Shown piece after piece: positions 5,853-14,101 of a DNA stretch of 14,167 nucleotides (position 1 is its first letter; each line of letters opens with the position of its first letter). A program made the translations under genes and the position numbers. The DNA comes from Methylomonas sp. Lineage in GTDB: Bacteria; Pseudomonadota; Gammaproteobacteria; Methylococcales; Methylomonadaceae. The stretch spans positions 1 through 14,167 of the forward strand of contig JAQTYP010000029.1 in the NCBI GenBank assembly GCA_028688235.1. The letters are read 5' to 3'. The notes under the pieces are model-generated. The model did not search any database. It had not been told where the DNA came from and saw only the letters and a list, made by a program, of their open reading frames with translations.

Positions 5853-8798
5853 ATGCTGAAGAAAGTCCTGATCCTCTTTGCCGTAGTGCTCACATTGTTG
5901 GGTGTCTACGCCTGGGCGGGGTTTTATCTCGTACCGAAGTTGGCGCGCGAACGCCTGCCGGAATTGTTGTCGGACTTGACGGGGCAGTCCGCCGAGCTGC
6001 AAGCGGTTCATTTTCATCCTTTCGAATTGAAGGCCGATTTACAAGGGGCGCGTTTATTATCGCCGGACGGTAAACCCTGGCTCGCCTTCGCCGAATTGGC
6101 CGTCGACGTCGACGTGCTGGAATCGCTCGAGCAAAAAGCCTTGATTATCGGCTCGCTGGACTTGAGGCAACCCGAGCTGGACATAGAGCGCGATGCCGAA
6201 GGTCGTTTCAATTTTAATTCGCTATTGGAAAAAGTCTCGCAGTCCGAGCAGCCGAGCCCCGAGTCTTCCGAAAACAGCGGATTTCCGCCGGTGGCTATAC
6301 ATCGAATCCGTTTGGCGCAGGGTCGGCTGGGCTGGGTAGACAGATCTATGGGCCGGACGGAAACCGAAACGGTGCAGGCGATAGAACTTTCCATCACGGA
6401 ATTCACGACGCGTCCCGATGCCATATCGCCTTACGCCCTGGCTTCGAAGCTGGCGTCCGGCGGCGGACTGGACATACAGGGCGAATTCAATCTGTCGGCA
6501 GCTAGCAGCAAGGGGAGCGTCAAACTGGACGGCATCGCTCTGGCCAAGCTCCGGGCTTTGGCTTTGCCGCAAGACCTGCCGCTCGAAATCGGCGAGGGTA
6601 GATTATCCTTGGCGGCAAACTATGTACTCGACGCCAAGGACGGCGCGGATGTGCAGCTTTCGGTGGATGGCGGTAGGCTGGAGTTCAGGCAGCTTACGCT
6701 CACCGAAAAAAATAAGGCCGACGCCTTGCTGCATCTGCCGCTCGTCGCCGCAAACGGCATCAGGCTGAATCTAAAAGACCGGCGAGTCGACATAGACTCC
6801 ATCGCCTCCAACGCTGCCGAGATCAAAGCCTGGTTGCAGGCCGACGGCCGGTTCAATTATCAAAGCCTGTTCGACAACCAGCCAAGCGAGCCCGTCGCCG
6901 ACGTTTCGCCCGAAGAATCGGCGGCTTCCACCGCCTGGCGCATCAGCCTCGGTGAATTGGCCTTAAACGGCTATCAAATAGCGTTTACCGATTTCAGTCA
7001 GGCCAAGCCCGTGGAAATGCATTTCGACGAACTCGATTGCGTGCTACGCGATTATCACAATACCGATGGCATCAAACTACCGTTGCAATTTCGCACGCGC
7101 TTCAACAAACTGGGCCACCTGAAACTGAGCGGCGATCTGGGCTTGTCGCCATTTTCGGCCAATTGGGCCGTGGATTTGGCGCAAATCAAATTAAAGAGTT
7201 TTCAGGCCTATCTGGATCCTTACCTGAATCTGGAATTGGTCGACGGCGAGCTGAGTACTAAAGGACAGCTGCAGATTGTTGCGGCGGATGATTTACAGGT
7301 GAATTATCAGGGCGATGCCGCCGTCAATAGTCTGCTTACCCGTGACAAGGCCAAGAACCTGGATTTTGTCAAATGGGCAAATTTGGAACTGAGGCAAATG
7401 ACGTTGGATGCCTCGAAACAGGATTTCAAATTGGGCGAAGTGGTGTTCGACCAGCCTTACGTGCGGTTTACGATCAAAAAAGACGGCAGCAACAATGTCG
7501 ACGATATCCTGGTCGCGAAAAAGGAGGTAGGGCCCAAAGCCCCGACTCAGCCAGTCGGCAAAAATGCGGAAGAATCTGCAAAGAACCATCAGCCTGTCGT
7601 CACGATAGGCAAGATCGCGCTCGAACAGGGACAATCCGATTTTGCCGATTATTCGTTGATCTTGCCTTTCGTCGTCAAGATGAACGATTTGAATGGGCAA
7701 ATCGACGGATTTGCGTCTAATACCGATGACGCGGCTAAATTGAAATTGCGCGGCAAGGTGCTCGATTTGGCCACCGTCAATATCGCGGGCAACTACCAGC
7801 TGAAAAGCGGCGACTCCGATATTGCCTTGAGTTTCAAACATTTGCCGTTGCCGCTGGTGACGCCTTATATGGCGGAATTCGCCGGCTACAGGATAGAGAA
7901 AGGCCAAATGGCGCTGGATCTGACCTACAACATCAAGCGCGGCAAATTGGCCGCGCACAACAAGATATTCATCGATCAGTTGGCATTGGGCGAAAAGGTC
8001 GAGAATCCCAAGGCGGTATCCTTGCCGCTGGAATTGGGCATAGCCTTGCTGAAAGACGGCGACGGCAAAATCAATCTGGATTTTCCCGTGACCGGCAGCC
8101 TGGAAGATCCCAAGTTTAGCGTCGGGTCGCTGGTAACGGATGTGTTGGTCAATTTGATCACCAAGACTGTCAGCGCTCCATTCAAGGCGATCGCGTCGCT
8201 ATTCGATAGCGACGCGGATTTAAGTACGATAGGCTTTGCCGCCGGCAACATCGATCTTAGCGTTGAGGAACAAACGAAGTTGCAGCAGATAGCCAAGGCC
8301 CTGAATGTCAAACCGGAATTGGTGCTGGAGATCAAGGGACTGGCCTATCAGCAGCAAGACTGGCCGGTCATGCGCCACGAGGCATTGATGGATGTGCTCA
8401 AAAAAATGAAATCGGGTGAGCTTCGCGATAAGGGCGAGAAAATACGTTCGGAATATTTGGAATTATCGGAATCCGAGTACAAAAGGTTGTTGGCCAAGTT
8501 TTATGCCGAGGTTTTCCCCGACAGGATAGAGCATGGCTTGTTTGGGGCGCCGCGCATCAAGAGCAAGCCCGATGCGGATTTTTACGCCGTCGCGCGGGAA
8601 GAGCTGGAAGCCGTGATGCCGCCGGAACCTCAACGCCTGAACGAATTGGCGGTGTCCAGGGCCAATCGTATCGTCAAATATCTAACGGAGCAGGGCGGCA
8701 TAGCCAGAGACAGGCTTTATATCATGGCGACGGAAGTGGATACCAGCGAACACGATGGCCCTATCAGTGTGCGCTTATCTTTGAACGTGGCATCGTGA
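5853..8798 (+). CDS. AsmA-like DUF748 protein, inner-membrane anchored with large periplasmic domain
   Basis: A 981-aa protein with one N-terminal transmembrane segment (about 4-26) and the rest predicted periplasmic. It has the features of DUF748 proteins in the AsmA superfamily, which includes TamB/YhdP/YdbH-type beta-groove proteins linked to lipid transport between membranes. The conserved core is visible as LPFVVKMNDLNGQ (about 603-615), TPYMAEFAGYRIEKG (about 670-684), LPLELGIALLKDGDGKINLD (about 725-744), GSLEDPKFSVG and APFKAIASLF (about 775-784). A motif DG-(R/S)-x-N recurs near residues 114, 331 and 544, each time followed by a polar linker and a V/I-rich strand, indicating three repeat units. 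The C-terminus (about 800-981) has an OmpA-like pattern (ELAVSRANRIVKYLTEQGGI) lacking the usual TD motif. No Shine-Dalgarno is evident, so translation probably depends on the lipoprotein gene 12 bp upstream. The exact cargo or function is unknown. Confidence 0.85.
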   Translation: MLKKVLILFAVVLTLLGVYAWAGFYLVPKLARERLPELLSDLTGQSAELQAVHFHPFELKADLQGARLLSPDGKPWLAFAELAVDVDVLESLEQKALIIGSLDLRQPELDIERDAEGRFNFNSLLEKVSQSEQPSPESSENSGFPPVAIHRIRLAQGRLGWVDRSMGRTETETVQAIELSITEFTTRPDAISPYALASKLASGGGLDIQGEFNLSAASSKGSVKLDGIALAKLRALALPQDLPLEIGEGRLSLAANYVLDAKDGADVQLSVDGGRLEFRQLTLTEKNKADALLHLPLVAANGIRLNLKDRRVDIDSIASNAAEIKAWLQADGRFNYQSLFDNQPSEPVADVSPEESAASTAWRISLGELALNGYQIAFTDFSQAKPVEMHFDELDCVLRDYHNTDGIKLPLQFRTRFNKLGHLKLSGDLGLSPFSANWAVDLAQIKLKSFQAYLDPYLNLELVDGELSTKGQLQIVAADDLQVNYQGDAAVNSLLTRDKAKNLDFVKWANLELRQMTLDASKQDFKLGEVVFDQPYVRFTIKKDGSNNVDDILVAKKEVGPKAPTQPVGKNAEESAKNHQPVVTIGKIALEQGQSDFADYSLILPFVVKMNDLNGQIDGFASNTDDAAKLKLRGKVLDLATVNIAGNYQLKSGDSDIALSFKHLPLPLVTPYMAEFAGYRIEKGQMALDLTYNIKRGKLAAHNKIFIDQLALGEKVENPKAVSLPLELGIALLKDGDGKINLDFPVTGSLEDPKFSVGSLVTDVLVNLITKTVSAPFKAIASLFDSDADLSTIGFAAGNIDLSVEEQTKLQQIAKALNVKPELVLEIKGLAYQQQDWPVMRHEALMDVLKKMKSGELRDKGEKIRSEYLELSESEYKRLLAKFYAEVFPDRIEHGLFGAPRIKSKPDADFYAVAREELEAVMPPEPQRLNELAVSRANRIVKYLTEQGGIARDRLYIMATEVDTSEHDGPISVRLSLNVAS

Positions 8799-8825
8799 CC
8801 GGCGGCGACCGCTTTGTACTATAAT
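8795..8825 (+). promoter_or_regulatory. Possible promoter for the small secreted protein gene
   Basis: A perfect TATAAT lies at 8820-8825, in the 79-bp gap after the DUF748 gene. The best -35 candidate is GTGACC (8795-8800, 4 of 6) at a 19-bp spacing, which is not ideal. A start near 8832 would give a leader of about 45 nt. Weak evidence beyond the -10. Confidence 0.35.
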
Positions 8826-8877
8826 TGGGCCTCATGCAAATTATGCCCGTTTTTAGACGGGGATATGTGGAGATAAA

Positions 8878-9321
8878 ATGAAAACCCGATTTTCCCGGTG
8901 GTTATATGCTGTTGTTTCGGTTTGTCTGGCGGGGTTCGCGCCAATAGCGGCTTCGCAAGCGATGACGTCATGCACGATGACTTACAAGCTGAGCGGCTGG
9001 TCGTTCGTCTATAAGCAATATGACGGCATCGGTTTCATCAGTTGCAGCAACGGTCAGCGCGCCCAGGTAGGGCTGGCGTCCAAGAGCATAGGATTTACGA
9101 TAGGCAAGTCCGAGATAGAAGGCACGGGCGTTTTTTCGGATGTCCGCAACCTGAACGAGATCTATGGACATTATGTCGCGTTCGAGGGACATGCGGGGGT
9201 GACCAAGTCCGTCGACGGCCAGGTGTTGACTTCGGGCGAAATATCGCTGGTTTTGTCCGGAAAAGGGCGCGGCGTCGATATCGGCGTGACGCTGGGCGCA
9301 TTAAAAGTGTCTCCTCGATAG
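8878..9321 (+). CDS. Small secreted protein of unknown function (147 aa)
   Basis: I do not recognise the family. A Sec signal peptide is clear: basic MKTRFSR, hydrophobic core, and a likely cleavage after SQA (residue 28), giving a mature protein of about 119 aa. Cys32 and Cys56 are well placed for a disulfide. The mature part is rich in Gly, Ser, Val and Ile and alternates in a way that suggests an all-beta fold (for example GIGFISCSNGQRAQVGLAS and the final GVDIGVTLGALKV). GGAG at 8869-8872 sets the ATG start. It lies 79 bp after the DUF748 gene, so it may be a third partner of that cluster or have its own promoter (TATAAT at 8820-8825). Codon choice looks like its neighbours, with no sign of recent transfer. 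It is a real exported protein; the function is open. Confidence 0.8.
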   Translation: MKTRFSRWLYAVVSVCLAGFAPIAASQAMTSCTMTYKLSGWSFVYKQYDGIGFISCSNGQRAQVGLASKSIGFTIGKSEIEGTGVFSDVRNLNEIYGHYVAFEGHAGVTKSVDGQVLTSGEISLVLSGKGRGVDIGVTLGALKVSPR

Positions 9322-9398
9322 TGCCGCATTACGCCCACTCCATTTTCTTATCAGGCCAAAATCCGTCTGATGGCTAAATCCATAAGCTTGGACAGCGT

Positions 9399-10991
9399 GT
9401 GAAAAACTCTTTTTTTCTGGTCATTCCCGAACAAAAAAACGACGCCCATCTGGCGGCCACTTTCGCGGAACCCGCGTTGCGGCAATGGGTTTCGGAGCTG
9501 CCTACGGCCAATCCGGGGTTGGCGACGCGTTTGTTTCAGGATTTTGTCAATGACTTGATTTCTTTGGAGATGTCCAATGCCAATCGCTTGAATGCGTTGG
9601 AGATGCTCAGGCCGCAATATTTGATCATCGAGGACTATCTGCGATCGAGGCTGATCAAATCCGGTTTTCCCAAGGGAGAAATAGAAAAAAAGATCTTTTC
9701 GCTGGTCGTTATCATCGAAAAGCAATTTACCATCGGTTACTGGATAGTGGCTCGGGGGCTTACCCGCCGTGAAATCGGCTGGTTACAAGGAAAAAATACC
9801 GCTTTGTCGCTACAACGCTGTATCAAGGGGCTCAGCAATATCGTCATCAGCCATTACATGATGAGCTCGCCCATTCCCGACTGGATCTGGTTCGATCTGC
9901 ACTCGCTATACAAATTGGCCGTTAAGCTCGGCAAGGAAAGCGTCCGCGTTTCCGAGCCGGCCGGCATATTCAATAAATCCAGCAGCATAGAAGATAGTTA
10001 CAAACAGATTTTGCTGTTGAGTCTGGCCTATCCGTCCGGACTGATGCAGAAGGAGTTTCAAACGGTTTATGGCTTTATCGAGAAAATCAGCGAACTGGTG
10101 GATATCGAAAAGAAACCGGTGGCCGATCAAGCGGTTCAGTGCTCGATTTTGATGGACGAGGATTTGCCCCCCAGTTTTTCGGCTCCACCCAGCCTCGCGC
10201 AGGATAAGCGAACGGAATCGGCCCAGTTGTACCTGAATTTGGGCAAGTTACAAAAAATCGTCAAACAATCCGATAAATATTGCAGCAAGGACGAAGCCCG
10301 TTTCAGCTCGCTGGAATTTCGAAAAGGAGACAGCCAGAAACTATCCGCCGAATTGTTCGATTATCTGATGCTGCGCTGGCAAGGTAAGGAGCCGCAAGGT
10401 ACCGCTCTGTTTAGCGATCGCTTGAATCGTTATTTGGCGATAGGCCTGGATGCGACTCACGAACTGCTCGATCCAGGACTGGTTCATTCCGGCGAGTTGG
10501 AATTATTGACGGAAACTTTTTCGGATAGAGCCCTATTTTGTGGCTTCGAAAACGAAGGGGTGTTGTCGATAGGCAGTCTGGTCAGTTTCAGGAAAACCGA
10601 TGTATTGCCGCATCAGCGCACCTTGGGCGTCGTCTGCAAGATTCAGTTGCCCAAACAGGATAACAAGCTGATATTCGAAATAACCGTCATCGCCCATCAA
10701 GCTTATGCTGTGACCTATCAGGAACCGGATGCGCAGATTGATTCGGAGCCTAGGAAGGCCTTGCTGTATGGGGTCAAGGATCAGAATCAGGAAAGAAGTT
10801 ATATCATTATGGAATCGTTCATGTTAAAAGACGGGGACGTGTTGCGCATGTACCTGGGGCAGGAGCACTTTCCGATCATACTCAATGGCCGAAAGAACAT
10901 CGGTTTGGGTTATTGGCAGTTCGAATGCCGGCGCATCATGGAAATGCCGGCTCAGCCGCAAGAAAGCAAGAAAGGCTATGACTTCATCTAA
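9399..10991 (+). CDS. Hypothetical cytoplasmic protein upstream of rnr (530 aa), possible atypical PilZ-like C-terminus
   Basis: I do not recognise this protein with confidence. No signal peptide or transmembrane segment is visible. Residues about 1-240 look mostly helical, with amphipathic stretches such as NRLNALEMLRPQYLIIEDYLRSRL (in part) and WIWFDLHSLYKLAVKLG. A variable Pro/Ser-rich linker follows near 250-270. Residues about 400-520 look beta-rich (RTLGVVCKIQLP, IFEITVIAHQAYAVTY, SYIIMESFMLKDGDVLRMYL) and recall the barrel of proteobacterial proteins with an atypical, non-canonical PilZ-like end. The usual RxxxR and (D/N)xSxxG c-di-GMP motifs are not evident. The start is GTG; no earlier in-frame start is visible and the ribosome binding site is weak. 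It lies 77 bp after the secreted-protein gene and 65 bp before rnr. Coding over its full length is convincing; the function is unknown and the PilZ idea is weak. Confidence 0.8.
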   Translation: MKNSFFLVIPEQKNDAHLAATFAEPALRQWVSELPTANPGLATRLFQDFVNDLISLEMSNANRLNALEMLRPQYLIIEDYLRSRLIKSGFPKGEIEKKIFSLVVIIEKQFTIGYWIVARGLTRREIGWLQGKNTALSLQRCIKGLSNIVISHYMMSSPIPDWIWFDLHSLYKLAVKLGKESVRVSEPAGIFNKSSSIEDSYKQILLLSLAYPSGLMQKEFQTVYGFIEKISELVDIEKKPVADQAVQCSILMDEDLPPSFSAPPSLAQDKRTESAQLYLNLGKLQKIVKQSDKYCSKDEARFSSLEFRKGDSQKLSAELFDYLMLRWQGKEPQGTALFSDRLNRYLAIGLDATHELLDPGLVHSGELELLTETFSDRALFCGFENEGVLSIGSLVSFRKTDVLPHQRTLGVVCKIQLPKQDNKLIFEITVIAHQAYAVTYQEPDAQIDSEPRKALLYGVKDQNQERSYIIMESFMLKDGDVLRMYLGQEHFPIILNGRKNIGLGYWQFECRRIMEMPAQPQESKKGYDFI

Positions 10992-11056
10992 CCCATTTCG
11001 CTGTCTTGCGACAGTCACGCGCCAGTTTTGGCGACCGTTTTATACAATGAGAATAA

Positions 11057-13357
11057 ATGACAGAACACAACGATCAGGTCACTGATTTTAAACATCTCGA
11101 AGATCCTCACGCCCAACGCGAGGCCGAGAAATACGAAAATCCCATCCCCAGCCGCGAGCTGATACTCCAGCTTATCGAACAAGCCGGCAAACCCTTACGA
11201 CGCCAACAAATCGCCCAACAATTCGGTCTGGAAACGCCGGATGCTCTCGAAGCGCTACGGCGGCGTCTCAGAGCCATGGAACGCGACGGCCAATTGGTCT
11301 TCAACAGTCGGCAAAAATATAGCTTGGGCGACGGCCACAATACGATAGCAGGACGCGTGCTGGGGCACCCCGAAGGCTTTGGTTTCCTGAAACCCGACGA
11401 CGGCAGCGATGACTTGTTTTTGTCTCCGCGGGAAATGAAGCCCTTGATGCACAACGATAGAGTCATTGCCCGCGTTTCCGGCATAGACCGCAAAGGGCGG
11501 CGCGAGGCGGCGGTGGTCGAAGTCAGCGAACGAAATACTCATCAGGTGGTCGGGCGCTTTTTCGTCGAAGGGCGCGCGGCGTATGTCGTTCCGGATAACA
11601 AAAAAATCGTTCACGAAGTCTTGATCGCCAAGGAAGATACCGGTGGAGCCAAGAAGGGCCAGATCGTCGTCGCCGAGATCATTCAACAACCGACCGCGCA
11701 TTGCCAGCCGATTGGCCGGGTGACCGAGGTGTTGGGCATGCACATGGCGCCGGGCATGGAAATCGAAATGGCGATCCGCGCCTACGAATTGCCCAACCAA
11801 TGGCCGGATGCGCTGTTGGAAGAAATCCAATCCTTGACGCCTGAAGTGCCGGAACAGGCCAAGCAGGGTAGGGAGGATATCCGGCATTTGCCGTTGGTGA
11901 CGATAGACGGCGAGGATGCTCGCGATTTCGACGACGCCGTTTATGCGCAAAAAACCGCCAAAGGCTGGAAATTATTGGTGGCGATCGCCGACGTTTCCCA
12001 TTACGTGCAAGTCGATACGGCTTTGGACGAGGAGGCTAAAAATCGTAGTACCTCGGTGTATTTTCCGGAAAAAGTCATTCCCATGCTGCCGGAGATTTTA
12101 TCGAACGGCTTGTGTTCGTTGAACCCTGAGGTCGATCGCCTCTGTATGGTGTGCGAACTCGTCATCAACCAGGAGGGTAACGTACTGCGCTCCCGGTTTT
12201 ACGAAGCCGTCATGCGCTCGCATGCGCGCCTGACCTATACCCAGGTCGCGAAGATGCTGGTGGATGGCGATCAGGAATTAGCCAAGAAATACGTCGAGCT
12301 GATGCCGCATTTAGAGAATTTGTACGGCTTGTACAAAGTCATGCGTCATCAGCGCGAATTGCGCGGGGCGATGGATTTCGATACGCAGGAGACCCGTATC
12401 GTGTTCGGGGCTGGACGTAAAATCGCCGAAATCGTACCGTTGGTGCGCAACGATGCGCATAAGTTGATCGAAGAATTCATGATCACCGCCAATACCGCGG
12501 CGGCCAAATTCCTGAACCGTAAGAAAATGCCGCGGTTGCTACGGATACACGACGGTCCCGGCGCCGAAAAGCTGCTGGCCTTGAAGACTTTTCTCGGTGA
12601 ATTGGGTTTGTTTCTCGGCGGCGGAGCCCAGCCGACGCCGTTGGATTACATGCATTTGCTGGAGTCGGTCAAAGACAGAAAAGACGCCCACTTGATTCAA
12701 ACCATATTGCTGCGCTCGATGTCGCAAGCGGTTTATAGTCCCGACACCAAGGGCCATTTCGGTTTGGCGCTGGAGGCCTACGCCCACTTTACCTCGCCGA
12801 TTCGGCGTTACCCCGATTTGCTGGTGCATAGGGCGATTAGGCATTGTCTGGCCGGAAAAAAGCCTTCCGAGTTTCATTATTCGCATCCGGACATGGTGGT
12901 GTTGGGCGAGCATTGTTCGGCCAACGAGCGCCGCGCCGACGACGCCACGCGCGACGTCGTGACGTGGTTGAAGTGCGAATACATGATGGACAAGATAGGC
13001 GAGGAATTCGACGGCGTGATTTCCGCCGTGACCGGTTTCGGCTTTTTCGTGGAATTGCAGGCGATTTACGTCGAAGGCTTGGTGCATATCGCTTCCCTGC
13101 ATGGGGATTACTACGAATTCGATGCAGGTCGCCATCAATTACACGGCGAACGCACCGGCGTGCGCTATCGTCTCGGCGATTTGGTCAAGGTCAGAGTGGT
13201 CAGGGTGGTATTGGACGACAAAAAAATCGATTTCGAATTGGTACAGGCGAGTAACGCCGGCAAAAAGGCCGGGAATAAGTCCGACGCCAAGAAAAAAACC
13301 GATAAGGCCAAAGCAAGCAAAACCGCAAGTAAATCCAGAAGACGTGGGCGATCATGA
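11057..13357 (+). CDS. rnr: Ribonuclease R
   Basis: RNase R is a processive 3'-5' exoribonuclease of the RNB (RNase II) family. It degrades structured RNA, takes part in rRNA and tmRNA quality control, and is induced by stress and cold in E. coli. The 766-aa protein shows a winged-helix N-terminus (about 32-90), cold-shock domains (GRVLGHPEGFGFLKPDD, about 99-115, and about 163-240), and the RNB catalytic core. The metal-binding aspartates are all present in TIDGEDARDFDDAV: D284, D290, D292 and D293, offset by 12 from E. coli. An S1 domain spans about 648-732 and a Lys/Arg-rich tail runs from about 738 to the end, shorter than that of the 813-aa E. coli enzyme. ATG at 11057 follows a weak GAGAA. 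The stop overlaps the rlmB start as ATGA, the usual rnr-rlmB pairing of gammaproteobacteria. Confidence 0.97.
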   Translation: MTEHNDQVTDFKHLEDPHAQREAEKYENPIPSRELILQLIEQAGKPLRRQQIAQQFGLETPDALEALRRRLRAMERDGQLVFNSRQKYSLGDGHNTIAGRVLGHPEGFGFLKPDDGSDDLFLSPREMKPLMHNDRVIARVSGIDRKGRREAAVVEVSERNTHQVVGRFFVEGRAAYVVPDNKKIVHEVLIAKEDTGGAKKGQIVVAEIIQQPTAHCQPIGRVTEVLGMHMAPGMEIEMAIRAYELPNQWPDALLEEIQSLTPEVPEQAKQGREDIRHLPLVTIDGEDARDFDDAVYAQKTAKGWKLLVAIADVSHYVQVDTALDEEAKNRSTSVYFPEKVIPMLPEILSNGLCSLNPEVDRLCMVCELVINQEGNVLRSRFYEAVMRSHARLTYTQVAKMLVDGDQELAKKYVELMPHLENLYGLYKVMRHQRELRGAMDFDTQETRIVFGAGRKIAEIVPLVRNDAHKLIEEFMITANTAAAKFLNRKKMPRLLRIHDGPGAEKLLALKTFLGELGLFLGGGAQPTPLDYMHLLESVKDRKDAHLIQTILLRSMSQAVYSPDTKGHFGLALEAYAHFTSPIRRYPDLLVHRAIRHCLAGKKPSEFHYSHPDMVVLGEHCSANERRADDATRDVVTWLKCEYMMDKIGEEFDGVISAVTGFGFFVELQAIYVEGLVHIASLHGDYYEFDAGRHQLHGERTGVRYRLGDLVKVRVVRVVLDDKKIDFELVQASNAGKKAGNKSDAKKKTDKAKASKTASKSRRRGRS

Positions 13358-14100
13358 GCGTTACCCAATTATTCGGCATACATGCCGTGCAGGCCGCGCT
13401 GGACTATTCCCCGCAAAAGATCCGTAGGGCCTGGGTCGACGGACAGCGCCAGGATGCCCGCCTGAAACAGGTGCTCGATGACTTGGATGCCTTGGGCGTG
13501 CGGGCGGAAAAAACCGAACGCAAAAAACTCGATCGCATGGCCGACGGCAAAAATCATCAGGGCATCGTCGTGGCGGTGGAATTGCCGGCGATGCGCAGCG
13601 AAGACGATTTGAAGCAAGCCGTACAGGCTTTGTCCGAGCCGGCTTTTTATCTGGTTTTGGACCAGGTTCAGGACCCGCACAATCTGGGGGCTTGCCTGCG
13701 TACGGCCGATGCGGTCGGTGCTCACGGTATCATCGTTACCAAGGATAATGCGGCGGGCATTACGCCTACGGTCTGCAAGGTAGCCAGCGGTGCGGCTGAA
13801 ACCGTGCCGGTCTATCAGGTGACCAATCTGGCAAGAGTGTTGCGCTGGTTGAAAGAGCAAAATATTTGGATAATGGGCGCCGCAGGCGAGGCCGAGCAAA
13901 CCATCTACGAAATGAAGCTGGATATGCCGTTGGCCGTGGTCATGGGGACGGAAGGTACGGGTATGCGCCATCTGACTCGGCAGCATTGCGATTTTCTGGT
14001 CAAGATTCCGATGGCGGGGCAGGTGGAAAGCCTGAACGTGTCGGTAGCGGCCGGCGTATTGATGTACGAAGTGTTCCGGCAAAAGCATTTGGCTTCGTAA
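13354..14100 (+). CDS. rlmB: 23S rRNA (guanosine(2251)-2'-O)-methyltransferase RlmB
   Basis: SpoU-family (SPOUT) enzyme that uses S-adenosylmethionine to methylate the 2'-OH of G2251 in the P-loop of 23S rRNA. The 248-aa product has an N-terminal substrate-binding domain (about 1-77, with LFGIHAVQAAL and NHQGIV) and a C-terminal knotted catalytic domain. All three SpoU motifs are intact: DPHNLGACLRTADAVG with N110 and R116, VVMGTEGTGM with E200, and IPMAGQVESLNVSVAAGV with N228. Length is close to the 243-aa E. coli enzyme. The ATG overlaps the rnr stop by four bases (ATGA), so translation should be coupled. It looks functional. Confidence 0.96.
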   Translation: MSVTQLFGIHAVQAALDYSPQKIRRAWVDGQRQDARLKQVLDDLDALGVRAEKTERKKLDRMADGKNHQGIVVAVELPAMRSEDDLKQAVQALSEPAFYLVLDQVQDPHNLGACLRTADAVGAHGIIVTKDNAAGITPTVCKVASGAAETVPVYQVTNLARVLRWLKEQNIWIMGAAGEAEQTIYEMKLDMPLAVVMGTEGTGMRHLTRQHCDFLVKIPMAGQVESLNVSVAAGVLMYEVFRQKHLAS

Positions 14101-14101
14101 A

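Noticed and set aside
7293..7958. 221-codon open frame on the - strand opposite the DUF748 gene
   Set aside because: The + strand frame carries the recognised family motifs here; the antisense product has no recognisable features.
8846..8861. CCCGT-TTTTAG-ACGGG hairpin before the secreted-protein gene
   Set aside because: Five base pairs with the T run in the loop; too weak to call a terminator or riboswitch.
11020..11033. CGCCA-GTTT-TGGCG hairpin before rnr as a terminator
   Set aside because: The stem is only 5 bp and is not followed directly by a T run. A nearby TACAAT (11043-11048) has no -35 at usable spacing, so neither a terminator nor a promoter is supported.
11255..11950. 231-codon open frame on the - strand opposite rnr
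   Set aside because: It lies opposite the cold-shock and start of the RNB region of RNase R, and its sequence resembles typical antisense noise.
13369..14088. 239-codon open frame on the - strand opposite rlmB
   Set aside because: It mirrors a conserved methyltransferase gene and its translation (His/Arg/Gln-rich, no domain) looks like a shadow of codon bias.
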